Assembly (NCBI GenBank): GCA_023630585.1
Contig: CM042536.1
Coordinates: forward strand, 29,740,464 to 29,804,463
Length of the DNA stretch: 64,000 nt
From: Cranoglanis bouderius
Taxonomy: Eukaryota; Chordata; Actinopteri; Siluriformes; Cranoglanididae
Reading direction: 5' to 3'
Position 1 is the first letter of the stretch. Each line of letters begins with the position of its first letter. Positions 33,201 to 44,104 of the stretch are shown one piece after another. The notes beneath the pieces were generated by a model. The model worked only from the letters and a program-made list of their open reading frames with translations. It made no database searches and had not been told where the DNA came from. The position numbers were made by a program, and so were the translations under genes.

Positions 33201-36200
33201 GAGGGAAGACTGGAGGAAAGGTGGCTGGGAGTCGGATGCTTCCAAATTGAGGTCTGAGTCGTACTCAGTGGGCCGGGGCGTTAGCATGCTAGCTTGGCAG
33301 GAATCCTCTGAACTGGCTACTGAGATCATGGACACTGATCTTGACATGATACCAGATCGTTCACTGTCAGGTCTTGGAGATCGACTAAGGCTGTTTTCTA
33401 TTATTGGACCAGTCTTTCCAAAACATGAGAGACTCTTTGCATCTAGTGAAAGCGTCCTTCCACTGGTTGCATCCTTTAATATTTTCTCACGACTGGAAGT
33501 CTCTGGGATTTCTGAGCTCTTGGAGCGCAAGAGTTCTTTGTTTGGTTCATTGGAAGTGGAAATTTTTGCTTTATCTTTGTTTTTCTGCTTCCCAGAGTCA
33601 GCTCCTGGTCGTTGTTTCATCCTTTCCCTCTCTTTTTGCTTGATCTTTTCCAAGTGTTTCTTGTGCCACTGCTCAATCTCCTGATCCTTCAGGCTAAGCA
33701 TTCGTTCAAAGCTGGTCTGCATGAGGTCATCATTAACCAATCTTTTCTCTTTGGGACGGGTTTCCTTTTGTGCAGGTGAGGCTTTGGATTTGGACCTGTC
33801 TGACTCAGATTCAACAGGCCTTGCTTTACTGAGTTTGCTATCCCTACTCTGCTGTGACCTCTCTTTATCCTTGTCCTTTTCCTTGTGCCGGTCTCGGTCC
33901 CGATGCCTTTCCAAATCTCGATCCCTCTCCCGTCTGTCCCGGTCTTTCTCTGAGGTTTTCATAACCTCTTCTTTTAATTTTGAAGTTACCGTTTTATTGC
34001 TCTCGGGTGTGTAACCCTTTTTCTCTTCCAAAAGAAATTTGAGATTAGAACTCGAGGAGGAGAGAGTGGCTTCTTTCAATTTTTCTTTTTTCTTCTTGTC
34101 AGAGTCTTTGTCTTTTTCTCTTTCCTTTTCTTTAATTCGGTCTATTTTACTGTGATCACTGTTCTTCTCAGGAACCTTTCCTTTCTTTTCAGAACTCATT
34201 TTATCTTTGTCCCTGTGATCGCTTGAGGAATGCTCTTTCTCTTGCCTTTCTTTCTCACTTCTTCTGTCAAGCTTGTCCTTGCTTTTTTTGCTTTCCTCAT
34301 GCTTTTTTGTAACAGGCACAGGTTTAAGTTTTTCACCTTCCTTGTGACTCTTCTCGCCAGACAAATTAGACATGGTTGTTAATCTGTCCCTCTCTTTCCA
34401 TCGATCTGTAGAGTTGTGAAGGTCAGATTTATCTAATAAATGTTCCAATTTGATTTTCTTATCCTTTTCGGCCTGTTTTTTCTCACCTTTTTCAGATTCT
34501 TTGTCCTTTGTGGTTAGCCGTTTATCAGGTTTCTCTCTAGCGCTCTTCTCTGTAGTCTCTAGCTGATTGTGATCAACCAGGTTTCCAGTAAGAGGCCTGT
34601 CTTCTACCTCCTCTTTTACACAAGGACTTGGAAGAGAGTCTTCAGGCTTTCGTGACAAGTTAAGACTTTCTGACCGGTCATCATTTTCAGCCCCTTTCAC
34701 ATCCTTTCCTCCTCTATCATCTTTATATGCCACCTCTTTCTTCTCCTTTTTTATGAGTTTGTCTTTGTCTCGCTCGTCTTTTTGTTTTCTCTCCTTGGTG
34801 CTGTTGCAGACCGAATGTTTATCTTTTAAAGTTGGCTTTTCTTCTTTAATTGGTGATGAGTCAAGGGACTTCTGAGGAGAACAACTGCCTGGTGTCTCAC
34901 ATTTCCCTTTAGATTCTTCATTCTCATCACTTTTGAAGAAATTCTCCTTCCAAAATTCTCGGTCAAACTCCATGTTCCTATGTCCATCTTTCCGTAGTTC
35001 TTTCTGGCGATGCCGATTCCTCTCAGACTCATAGTCTTTCCTGTACTTGTCCTTCTCCTTGTGTTTTAGCTTATGCTTCTTGACAACCTTACCATCTTTG
35101 TCAGCCTTCCTGAAGGCTCCTTCAGAGCCGTCCATACTGTTGCTTAAACTTGCATCTTTAAAAGGGCTTGAGCTTCTGTCATCTCCTTCCAAGCTGTGTT
35201 CCTTATAGTGATGTTTGCTTTTGTCCTTGTGCTTACAGCTCTTACTGCTGGAACCTTCTGTGTAGTCTGAATCTGTGTAGTGGTTGTACTTGACACTATC
35301 CATAGGGCAGGATCCATCTCCAATGGAGACAAAAGTCTTAGCATTTTCCTGTTTTAATGGAGTCATCTGCTTGTCAGTTTGGCTGTAACTGAGCTTTGGG
35401 GATTTCACAGCCGACAAGTGAAAGAGGTGCACTGACGAATCGTCCTTTGGGCTGAAGGACATTTTGAAAGAATCTTCCTCCCGAACACTTTTATCAGCAT
35501 TGTCAGACACTGTTGCCGTAGAAAACAGAATAGACTTGCTGTTTTCTTTTCCGTCCTCTTGAACCTCTTGATTTTCCTTGTTTTTGCTTTGGCTCTTGTT
35601 CTTCTTCTTGTTTGCCTTGCCTTTTTCTGATGCCGTTAGGGTTAAGCTCTCTCTTTTTGTCCTGCTTTCTGTTTTGTGAGTATCGTTGCAGAGTGACCTT
35701 GTTGGTGAACACTTTCGTTCTGATGGAGATTCCATTTCATCGTCTGAACTATCTGAACTGCAGTAGAGGACTCGGGATGATTTTGGCTTTTTTAGTTTGC
35801 AGGATGATATTGTCTGATCGTTCTTGTTGGACTGTTTGGGTGTGTAATGGTTTTGCTCCTTTTCCTCCTTCTCTTTCTGACGCGCTTCTCGTCTCAGGAT
35901 GTGTCTGTCATTTAGGGCCTTGCTCAGGTCTTCCTCCTCTTCCTCATCCTTGAACTCGTACTCATCCACACCAGACACTGAAGATGTGGCCTTTGCTGTG
36001 GTCGATTTGCCATCAGAGTCCTTCTCAGTGTCTGAGTACTCCATATTCTCATCTACACTGGAGGGGTTGACTGATGGAGGGTCCTCAGAGTCTGTAACAT
36101 ACAGCACAAACATAATCAATAATCAAGTATTCAACTTCTAAGATGAAAAAAGTGGGAAAACACACTCGATGCATTAGGCATTATGTATAAGCATGCAATA

Positions 36201-39200
36201 ACAAAATTCACAGACGATGAACAGACCAAAACTGAGTTATATGGCCAAAAGTTTGTGAACACCTGACCATCACACCCATATGTTTATTGAACATCCCATT
36301 CCAGATTTAGCCCCAACACCCTTTGTTGTTATAAAAACCTCCACTGTTCTGGGAAGGTTTTCCACTAGATTTTGGAGCATGGCTGTGGGGATTTGTGCTC
36401 ATTCAGCTACAAGAGCTTTAGTGAGGTCAGGCACTGAGGTTGGGGGAGGAGGCCTGAGGTGGAGTCAGCATTCCAGTTCATCCCAAAGCTGTTCAATTGG
36501 GTTGAGGTCAGAGCTCTGTGCAGGCCACTCGAGTTCTTCCAACCTTGGTAAACCATGTCTTCAGAGACCTCCCTTTGTGCACAGGGGCATCATTATGCTG
36601 GAACAGGTTTAGGCCCCCTAGTTCCAGTGAAGGAAAATCTTAATGCTACAACATACAAAGACACCCTATACAATTGTACTTCCAACTTTGTTGCAACAGT
36701 TTGGGGATGAACCGCATACGGGTGTGATGGTGAGGTGTCAAACCTTTGGTAGTGTAGATTTATAGAAGTTAATGTCCTGTACCTGAAGAGCTGTCATCTG
36801 GGTCAGACAATGGGATCTCCCCCTTCAGTAGCTGCTCAACCTCCTGAGAATCAGCAACGTCCACCGGCCGCTCGCCTCTCTTGTTTGCCTGGAAGGCATT
36901 TCCTCCATGCTGCAAGAGCAACTTCACAATCTGCAAAAGAGTAGGTACATAAATCAGCTGGCAAAAAAATGATCAGAATTAAATAACCTGGTTATCAGTC
37001 AGAATGGCTTCTTGGAGTAGTTATGTCATTTATAAACATTGTATCCAAAGAATACACTGGAATTATAACAGAGCACTGCAAAGAAACCTACATCTTTGTG
37101 TCCACTGCTGGAGGCATCATGAAGAGGGGTATCATCGTCCAATCCCTGTGTGTTCACTTCAGCTCCTGCACCAATAAGAACCTTTGCTACATCATAGTAA
37201 CCAAGGTTGCAAGCTTCATGTAGAGGTGTCCAACCTACAAAAACAGAGTCGACCATTCATTAGAAGAGTAAATAATGCATTCTTGCATAAAAATTACCAT
37301 GTTCAAAGACAAAGTTACCTGCAAAATCCTTCACATTTACATCTGCCCCTAGTCCAATCAGCTCCTTGACTTGTTTGACATCCCCTCTGATGGCAGCCAT
37401 GTGCAGCGGTGTTTCTCCGCGCTCGTTCCTCTTGTTCACCTTGTCTTTCTGACGCGAAGTGGAGCTATTTGGCGTCTTTTTCTGCACTGCTGGAGCTTGG
37501 GAGGGGTGGCTTGGCGTTGTGTCTGCATTGAAAGAAAGAATATATTTTATTTATATCATGTCAAAGACTTTTTTCAGAGGCAATCTAAAAGAGGATATGT
37601 TTTGCACATCTTGTATGTCTGTTAGATCCCCAGTTGTAAAGGTTCAACATAAAATTGACAATTCCACATACAGTTCATGTCAGGCAGCTGCAATTACCTG
37701 GACTGTTGTCTCTTGCTGTCATCTGCATCAGCAGGGCCATCTGCTTGCGTTCAGACAGTGGGTAACCGAACAAAATATTCACAGGGGTGGACTTCTTACC
37801 CCCAGACTCCTTTTTTACCCTCTTTTTATCAGGACCATCTTTATCTGCATGAAGAGATGATCACCAAAAGCAATTTGAATTCCAGGCATCATGAATTCCA
37901 TGCGATATCTTAAAAGCTCCATGTTGTTTTTTAAAAAGGTTTCTAGTACGTAGCAGGGCATATAGCAAAACAAATTGGAGAAGAATATTATTGTTAGCTA
38001 GTCTAGATACATGCATTATTCATTGAAATCGGTCACCTCAAATTTGTGTGCACAATTTTGAGCACAAAGGCATGCGTGTAAAATGGATATAGCAGATGTG
38101 TATCTGGAGACAGCCAACTATTGTCATTGTTAAAAAGTGGGGAAAAAAGGAGAGAGAAGAAAAAAAAAAAATCAAGAAAAAAAGATTCTGTATATTCAGC
38201 AACAAGAGAAGATAATTCAATCACTGTGTCCCCCACCCAGTTATGGAAAGAGCTAGATTACAGAAAGTTCATGCGGTAGGAGTTAGTGTTTTCTAAGACA
38301 GCGGTTCTCAGACAGAATTTTATATCATTAAACCCGAATTATTATATAGCAAAAGATATATACAAGATGTCAGGCAGAGGGTACGTTGGGATTTATTTAA
38401 GGCTGACGCACATCAATCTGGTGCCCATGCTTGCTGAGTTAAGCAGTCTGTAAAACGGCTTGAGTTTCTCCGCCGATCATTTTGCTGCCTTTGAGTGGCA
38501 CAGCAGAGCGACGGGTTTAGCTGAGGCAGTTACCTGCGTATATCCTGCAGGGAGGAAGTAATCTCTCACCCCACATATCGCTCGACTGGCCGGGGTCAGA
38601 GTCATCTACAGTGCAGAAGCAGAGAAGCAGGGAGGAGGGGGAGGAGGAGGAGGAGAGGAGGAGAAGTGGAAAGGGGGAGGAGGGGGAACGGGAGAGGAGA
38701 GCATTGCATTACACTCACTCGCTCCCCCTCTTGCTCAGATGATAAGCAGAAAATACAATGCGCTTCGTTATGGCATAAAAGGGCTCTGCCACTGAAAGCC
38801 AAAAAACCAGCACAGTATGACAAAATGGGCAAAAACTACCCCTTCCCCAAGGGTTATTTTGTCTCCTCTTTCCCTATATATAGCAAAAGGGATTCACTTC
38901 GTATTAGGATAACAAGCATACGTTCTTGTACATTTACATATTTCCTTAATGGAATAAAGTAAAACCCCACTGTCCACAGCTTAACAACCACATCCACTAC
39001 CTTCGACATAATGAGCTGAAATAATTTTTTTCCTTTTCTTCCCCTTTGAGTACAAAGAAATAGAAACACTATAATCCCACATTCTTACAGAAAATACAAT
39101 TCAGTCAAAACAGCTATTTACAGTTGCTCTCCCAGTCACACACATGAATAACATTTCCAGGTCTTCCACATTCAAAGACATTGGCTCAACTGTTATATAA

Positions 39201-40627
39201 CTCCAGGGGGGAAAAAGCACAGCGGTAGAGTCTGTATGTTTAACCGTTTCCAGAACAAACCACAAGAGGCAGCGTAGAGGCGCATGAATGCTACTGGAAT
39301 TTTCTACCAGAATGAAACTGACCTGTATCTGAGTCCCGTTCCTCGGTACAGGGCGGGCTGACACTGAAGGAGAGCTTGCGTTTCATGGAAGACTTTGGCT
39401 TCCCCTCCTTCCCCATAATCTCACTCCGATCCAGCTTCGGAGTTTTGGTAAATGGGGAGATTTTATCTTTACTCTACAGAGGAAAAAAGAAAGAAACAAA
39501 CAGTGATTAGATTTTGAATTCATCATATAAAATGTGGAACAGCACCTCGATTAATTATACAGTATTTATTTTCTCAAATATATCTAAGCACTGAGAGATG
39601 TGAGCACTTCACACGTACACTGACAACTGAACCAAACAACTGAAATCCGGTCCGACTAAAATGACGTTTACATTGATCTGCATAAAAATGACGAAAGAGA
39701 CTGAGTGCTTGTCTTACTGCGATAAAATTTCAGTTTCATATTCACCTTTTTGGCTCTAATAACGTTTGAATGGACTGCACTGTGATTTATAACAGTATGG
39801 CCTGAGAATGATATGCACCAGTTACTATAGGAAAAAAAAAAAAAAAAATTAAGACCACTCCTGATACAAAACAAAGTGGATTTATTTCTAGAGCACACAC
39901 AGACCAATAGACATGCATGTATTTTCCCTTAAATAGCTTAAATACATTTTAAAGAACAATTTAGCATAAGCAAAATAGCTCCATAAGTGTGAGCCACGTC
40001 ATCAGACATTGTTACTGACCTTAAACAATGTTGTATTCATTTTACACAAACAAATTTTTTTTCTCTTGAAGTTAATAGGACAAATAGGATAGCTTGTGAT
40101 GTTACAGAGAAACTGTAAAACTCTCTCTCATGGCTCATACGGTTCCAAAGCACTGACACTGGAGACTCCTTCCAAAAATGCTAAATAAATGTCTCCTTGC
40201 AGAAACTGATTTAAAAAAAAGATAGTGTATTAGAATGATTGCATTAATATATACCTTGCAGCAGGAACTACTGTCAGAGCTGCTGATACAGAAAATTTAC
40301 CAACACCTTCTGACCAATCAGAATTGAGCAATCAACAGCACTGATGTATAAAGACATTATTAACTCATTGTTAACCAATATAGTATTCTATCCTTTCTCT
40401 CTCTGGCATGACCTCCAGAGGAAAAACAACCAAAAAGAACCAATAACAAGAACACCCCACAAAATCTCTGACCAATCAAAGAACACTTATATTGCTGTGT
40501 GAAACTGACTTTAGCAAATGAACTCGGTGTAATAAGAGAATAAAAGTAACATTAGTGGTTGTGTCACCTTCTTCCCAGTCGTCTTTTCCACCATGGCTCC
40601 ATCTCTGTCGGTCCCCGGCTTGGCCAT
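30030..40627 (-). CDS. ankrd12: Ankyrin repeat domain-containing protein 12 (ankrd12), twelve coding exons
   Basis: Join, minus strand: 40627-40568, 39473-39323, 38605-38534, 37844-37698, 37522-37319, 37234-37092, 36930-36783, 36091-31446, 31319-31221, 30985-30842, 30452-30357, 30215-30030. The total is 6096 nt, 2031 residues (human about 2062), in frame across every junction. The ATG sits in an ideal GCACCATGG context. Ankyrin repeats lie at about 178-303 (ERGETPLHMAAIRGD, GWTPLHEACNLGYYD, DDDTPLHDASSSGHKD). A long Lys/Glu/Ser-rich region fills 310-1750. A conserved block LMQTSFERMLSLKDQEIEQW is near 1098. The conserved C-terminus (1752-2031) includes ANPYYEFLHIRRKIEEKRK and [20 protein letters not shown]. 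Family knowledge: a nuclear corepressor that binds p160 coactivators and recruits histone deacetylases. The paralogue ankrd11 is excluded because its C-terminus differs. Confidence 0.97.
30357..30452 (-). CDS. ankrd12: ankrd12 coding exon 11
   Basis: 96 nt, residues 1939-1970: GDDGKTSVRDRFNARQFMSW to DKFDKLK. Acceptor TGGCAG, donor AAG|GTAAAC, phase 0 on both sides. Confidence 0.97.
30842..30985 (-). CDS. ankrd12: ankrd12 coding exon 10 (GC donor)
   Basis: 144 nt, residues 1891-1938: [20 protein letters not shown] to AEVYNMPQDVQ. The acceptor is CTCACAG. The donor is CAG|GCACGT, so the intron is of GC-AG type. The nearest GT that keeps the frame would delete two conserved-length residues and has a poor context. 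Confidence 0.93.
31221..31319 (-). CDS. ankrd12: ankrd12 coding exon 9
   Basis: 99 nt, residues 1858-1890: ITPPPSLPEPLKEMFKQQEV then VRMKLRLQHSIER. Acceptor TTTTTTAAG, donor AGG|GTAAGT, phase 0. It lies immediately upstream of exon 10 in the human order. Confidence 0.96.
31446..36091 (-). CDS. ankrd12: ankrd12 coding exon 8 (giant central exon)
   Basis: 4646 nt without interruption, residues 309-1857. Acceptor TGTTACAG, donor ACA|GTGAGC. It starts DSEDPPSVNPSSVDENMEYS and ends DGNPLSKLCIPT. Residues about 650-1060 are dominated by lysine, glutamate, aspartate and serine (many KEKD/RDRD runs), expected to be disordered and nuclear. The conserved segments are AVKSPKLSYS, FDREFWKENFFKSDENEES, RLVNDDLMQTSFERMLSLKD, VSMISVASSEDSCQAS, and HPRKRKMPRVS followed by QQSLAAIVDSLKLEEIQPY. 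One undivided large exon is the known ankrd11/ankrd12 architecture. No frameshift or stop was seen. Confidence 0.98.
36242..36754 (-). mobile_element. Tc1-like transposon remnant in ankrd12 intron 7
   Basis: The left end 'ggccaaaagtttgtgaacacc' and the right end, with 'ggtgtcaaacctttggtagtg', are imperfect inverted repeats continuing into 'accatcacaccc'. TA lies at both sides. Minus-strand remnants read ELEWPAQSSDLNPIEQLWDE, then VPDLTKALVAE, with stops: the C-terminal end of a Tc1 transposase. It occupies most of the 691-bp intron. Confidence 0.8.
36783..36930 (-). CDS. ankrd12: ankrd12 coding exon 7
   Basis: 148 nt, residues 260-309: IVKLLLQHGGNAFQANKRGE to LSDPDDSSS. It completes the last ankyrin repeat and starts the acidic linker. 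Donor CAG|GTACAG, acceptor TTTTGCAG, ends in phase 1. Confidence 0.97.
37092..37234 (-). CDS. ankrd12: ankrd12 coding exon 6
   Basis: 143 nt, residues 212-259: second and third ankyrin repeats (WTPLHEACNLGYYDVAKVLI, then LDDDTPLHDASSSGHKD). Acceptor TTTGTAG, donor GAT|GTAGGT. Confidence 0.97.
37319..37522 (-). CDS. ankrd12: ankrd12 coding exon 5
   Basis: 204 nt, residues 144-212: DTTPSHPSQAPAVQKKTPNS, then SRQKDKVNKRNERGETPLHM, then VKELIGLGADVNVKDFAG. It contains the first ankyrin repeat. Acceptor AATGCAG, donor CAG|GTAACT. Confidence 0.97.
37698..37844 (-). CDS. ankrd12: ankrd12 coding exon 4
   Basis: 147 nt, residues 95-144: KDGPDKKRVKKESGGKKSTP, then VNILFGYPLSERKQMALLMQ, then MTARDNSP. 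Acceptor CATGCAG, donor CAG|GTAATT. The block ILFGYPLSERKQMALLMQMT is identical to the mammalian protein. Confidence 0.97.
38534..38605 (-). CDS. ankrd12: ankrd12 coding exon 3
   Basis: 72 nt, residues 71-95: DDSDPGQSSDMWGERLLPPC then RIYA. Acceptor CACTGTAG, donor CAG|GTAACT. It is short but in phase on both sides and aligns with mammalian SDPGHTSENWGERL. Confidence 0.93.
38620..38700. repeat. GGA-rich purine tract in ankrd12 intron
   Basis: About 80 bases of (GGA)n-like purine sequence a few bases upstream of the exon 3 acceptor, so the transcribed strand provides a long pyrimidine tract there. Confidence 0.75.
39323..39473 (-). CDS. ankrd12: ankrd12 coding exon 2
   Basis: 151 nt, residues 21-71: SKDKISPFTKTPKLDRSEIM, then GKEGKPKSSMKRKLSFSVSP, then CTEERDSDT. 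Acceptor CTGTAG, donor CAG|GTCAGT. It matches the basic N-terminal region of mammalian ANKRD12. Confidence 0.96.
40146..40345. repeat. Interspersed repeat, copy 2
   Basis: Shares 'gcactgacactggagactcc', 'cagagctgctgata' and 'ccttctgaccaatcagaatt' with 1690-2012. It lies in ankrd12 intron 1 of the coding region. Confidence 0.6.
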
Positions 40628-40681
40628 GGTGCAGCTTCTGACTAGCTGTGGCAGCTACGGCTCACGGGGGTCATCATGGGC
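40568..40681 (-). CDS. ankrd12: ankrd12 coding exon 1 with 5' UTR
   Basis: The coding part 40568-40627 encodes MAKPGTDRDGAMVEKTTGKK, with donor AAG|GTGACA. A likely acceptor TTTCACTGCAG lies at 40682, so 40628-40681 would be 54 nt of 5' UTR and an earlier noncoding exon must exist. A 12-codon upstream frame (40677-40642) ends 14 bases before the start codon. Confidence 0.92.
40642..40677 (-). promoter_or_regulatory. Upstream ORF in ankrd12 leader
   Basis: ATG ATG ... TAG reads MMTPVSRSCHS on the minus strand, out of frame with the main start. It terminates 14 nt before it. The main ATG has the stronger initiation context. Confidence 0.55.
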
Positions 40682-40787
40682 CTGCAGTGAAAGTTAAAGC
40701 TTCAAATCAGACTCGGCACACATTTGATCGGCGTCAAAGCCCTGGTTTGTGTATTTGCAGTACTTCAAATGAAGCATGAGAAAAGAA

Positions 40788-40788
40788 C

Positions 40789-40834
<46 letters not shown>

Positions 40835-40920
40835 GCATACATATATATACACACATACATATATATACACACATACATATATATATACACACACATACAT
40901 ATATATATACACACACATAC

Positions 40921-41005
<85 letters not shown>
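40788..41005. repeat. (TA)n(CA)n compound microsatellite
   Basis: TA, then interleaved 'cacacatacatatata' units of about 20 bp repeated five times, then about 75 bases of CA. It abuts the left end of the Tc1 element at 41006. Confidence 0.95.
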
Positions 41006-41006
<1 letters not shown>

Positions 41007-42490
41007 CTCAATAAATTAGAATGTCGTGGAAAAGTTCATTTATTTCAGTAATTCAACTCAAATTGTGAAACTCGTGTATTAAATAAATTCAATGCACACA
41101 GACTGAAGTAGTTTAAGTCTTTGGTTCTTTTAATTGTGATGATTTTGGCTCACATTTAACAAAAACCCACCAATTCATTATCTCAAATTAGAATATTTCA
41201 TAAGACCAATAAAAAAAACATTTTTAGTGAATTGTTGGCCTTCTGGAAAGTATGTTCATTTACTGTACATGTACTCAATACTTGGTAGGGGCTCCTTTTG
41301 CTTTAATTACTGCCTCAATTCAGCGTGGCATGGAGGTGATCAGTTTGTGGCATGGTGGTATGGAAGCCCAGGTTTCTTTGACAGTGGCCTTCAGCTCATC
41401 TGCATTTTTTGGTCTCCTGTTTCTCATTTTCCTCTTGACAATACCCCATAGATTCTCTATGGGGTTCAGGTCTGGTGAGTTTGCTGGCCAGTCAAGCACA
41501 CCAACACCATGGTCATTTAACCAACTTTTGGTGCTTTTGGCAGTGTGGGCAGGTGCCAAATCCTGCTGGAAATTGAAATCAGCATCTTCAAAAACCTGGT
41601 CAGCAGAAGGAAGCATGAAGTGCTCCAAAATTTCTTGGTAAATGGATGCAGTGACTTTGGTTTTCAAAAAACACAATGGACCAACACCAGCAGATGACAT
41701 TGCACCCCAAATCATCACAGACTGTGGAAACTGAACACTGGACTTCAAGCAACTTGGGCTATGAGCTTCTCCACCCTTCCTCCAGACTCTAGGACCTTGG
41801 TTTCCAAGTGAAATACAAAACCTGCTCTCATCTGAAAAGAGGACTTTGGTCCACTGGGCAACAGTCCAGTTCTTCTTCTCCTTAGCCCAGGTAAGACGCC
41901 TCTGACGTTGTCTGTGGTTCAGGAGTGGCTTAACAAGAGGAATACGACAACTGTAGCCAAATTCCTTGACACGTCTGTTTGTGGTGGCTCTTGATGCCTT
42001 GACCCCAGCCTCAGTCCATTCCTTGTGAAGTTCACTCAAATTCTTGAATCGATTTTGCTTGACAATCCTCATAAGGCTGCGGTTCTCTCGGTTGGTTGTG
42101 CATCTTTTTCTTCCACACTTTTTCCTTCCACTCAACTTTCTGTTAACATGCTTGGACACAGCACTCTGTGAACAGCCAGCTTCTTTGGCAATGAATGTTT
42201 GTGGCTTACCTAGTGAACCAAACTGAGAGACCATTTTGAAGGCTCAGGAAACCTTTGCAGGTGTTTTGAGTTGATTAGCTGATTGGCATGTCACCATATT
42301 CTAATTTGTTGAGATAGTGAATTGGTGGGTTTTTGTTAAATGTAAACCAAAATCATCACAATTAAAAGAACCAAAGACTTAAACTACTTCAGTCTGTGTG
42401 CACTGAATTTATTTAATACACGAGTTTCACAATTTGAGTTGAATTACTGAAATAAATGAACTTTGCCACGACATTCTAATTTATTGAGAT
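41006..42490 (-). mobile_element. Tc1-like transposon with ~195-bp inverted repeats
   Basis: The left arm (41006-41197) and right arm (42296-42490) are inverted copies with few differences: 'tctcaataaattagaatgtc' at the left end and its complement at the right. The element carries one long transposase frame on the minus strand. Both ends sit in TA/CA-rich microsatellite DNA. Confidence 0.9.
41320..42234 (-). CDS. Tc1/mariner transposase, near full length
   Basis: 304 residues from MVSQFGSLGKPQTFIAKEAG. The N-terminal paired-like helix-turn-helix (AGCSQSAVSKHVNRKL, then TRATT-like second helix region near 80-95) is followed by the catalytic DDE core. The first aspartate is in VLFSDESRF, the second in FNFQQDLAPAHTA, and the glutamate in SPDLNPIENLWG. 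Thirty-four residues separate the second D and the E (DD34E). The frame stops at SMPR; the codon there is TGA, and the following triplets still encode the usual family tail for about 14 residues. The protein is therefore slightly shortened; whether it is active is unknown. Confidence 0.85.
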   Translation of the reverse strand: MVSQFGSLGKPQTFIAKEAGCSQSAVSKHVNRKLSGRKKCGRKRCTTNRENRSLMRIVKQNRFKNLSELHKEWTEAGVKASRATTNRRVKEFGYSCRIPLVKPLLNHRQRQRRLTWAKEKKNWTVAQWTKVLFSDESRFCISLGNQGPRVWRKGGEAHSPSCLKSSVQFPQSVMIWGAMSSAGVGPLCFLKTKVTASIYQEILEHFMLPSADQVFEDADFNFQQDLAPAHTAKSTKSWLNDHGVGVLDWPANSPDLNPIENLWGIVKRKMRNRRPKNADELKATVKETWASIPPCHKLITSMPR

Positions 42491-42510
42491 GCACCTGTGT
42501 GTGTGTGTAC

Positions 42511-42760
<250 letters not shown>

Positions 42761-43054
42761 ATCTTCAGAAATGAATACAAATGAACCAATTTTGTATAAT
42801 CAGAATATTTTAATAACATGTCCAAAGTTATTGAGCAGCAACAACAAAAGAAAGGCTTTCATATAGTGAAATTAAAAACAGAAAAAAAAAAAAAACATAC
42901 GCTGGACACAATTATTGGCACCCTTTTTATGAATTTAAATTAGTTCCTCAAACAAAATAAAAAACAAATAGGACACATCTGTGCTTAATTTTCAGTGTTC
43001 ACATGACCTGATTTAACCAATGAATGATGGTTTTACTGTATAAAAAGGGGCTGA

Positions 43055-44104
43055 TTGTTTCCAGTCTTTTTCACAGTGGCGAAGACAAGAGAGCTGTCTG
43101 AGAGCATCGGAAATGTATTATATGTATTATCCAAAAACGCAACAATTCCAAAGGCTACAAGGCAATCGCCAAAGATCTTGAAATCCCTGTTTCAACAGTT
43201 CGTAATGTTATCAAGAAGTTTCACAGTCACAAAACTGTTAAGACACTTCCAGGACATGGTGCCAAGAAGAAACTCAATGAGTGAAGTCTGTGAAGGTTGG
43301 TGCGGACTGTGGAAAAGACACCACGCAAGACATTTAAAGAGCTTCAGGTTGACCTAGAGCAATCTGGAGTGGTGGTTTCAGCCCGTACCATACGCCGCAC
43401 ACTGAACCAATTATGGCTCCATTGGCAAAGGCCAAGGAGGAAAGCACCATTGAAAGAAAGGTGCAAAAAGGCAAGAGTAATGTTTACAAAATCTTTCATA
43501 AATAAGCCACAGTCTTTCTAGGATAATGTTCTATGGACAGAATAAACCAAAGTAGAGCTCTTTGGGAATGCAGTGCATCAGTTTGTTTACAGACAATGAA
43601 ATGAAGTCCATAACGAAAAGCACACCCTACCTACAGTAAAACATGGTGGAGGTTCAATCATGCTGTGGGGCTGCTTTGCTGCCTCTAGTACTGGAGGCAT
43701 TGAATGTATCAAAGGAATGATGAAATCAGAAGATTACCAATACATTTTAGAGTGAAATGTGTTACCTAGTGCCATAAAACTAGGTTTGAGGCAAAGGTCT
43801 TGGGTCTTTCAGCAGGACAACGACTGAAGAGCAACACAACACAAAAGAATGGCTAAAAAGGAAAAGATGGAGTGTTTTAAACTGGCCAGCAATGAGTCCT
43901 GACCTAAATCCCATTGAAAACCTTTGGAGAGAGCTAAAATCTGCTGTTGCAAAAAGGACTCCTGCAAACTTAAAAGAGCTTGAACGCATAGCAATAGAAG
44001 AGTGGCAGAAAATACCAGCGGACAGGTGCAAGAAGCTTCTAGATGGCTACAAGAAACATTTAGAGGCTGTCATTGTTGCAAAAGGTTCTGCAACCAAATA
44101 TTAG
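43055..44104 (+). pseudogene. Tc1 transposase pseudogene
   Basis: The pieces in order are TPRKTFKELQVDLEQSGVVV, then SARTIRRTLNQLWLHW, then LPTVKHGGGSIMLWGCFAAS, WVFQQDND and SPDLNPIENLWRELKSAV, ending SATKY and TAG. Stops interrupt it at about 43518, 43544, 43599, 43752 and near 43825. One frame is preserved over most of the C-terminal half. Not functional. Confidence 0.9.

Noticed and set aside
31664..36141. Plus-strand frames of 80-161 codons inside the ankrd12 locus
   Set aside because: Antisense shadows of the large, compositionally biased coding exon.
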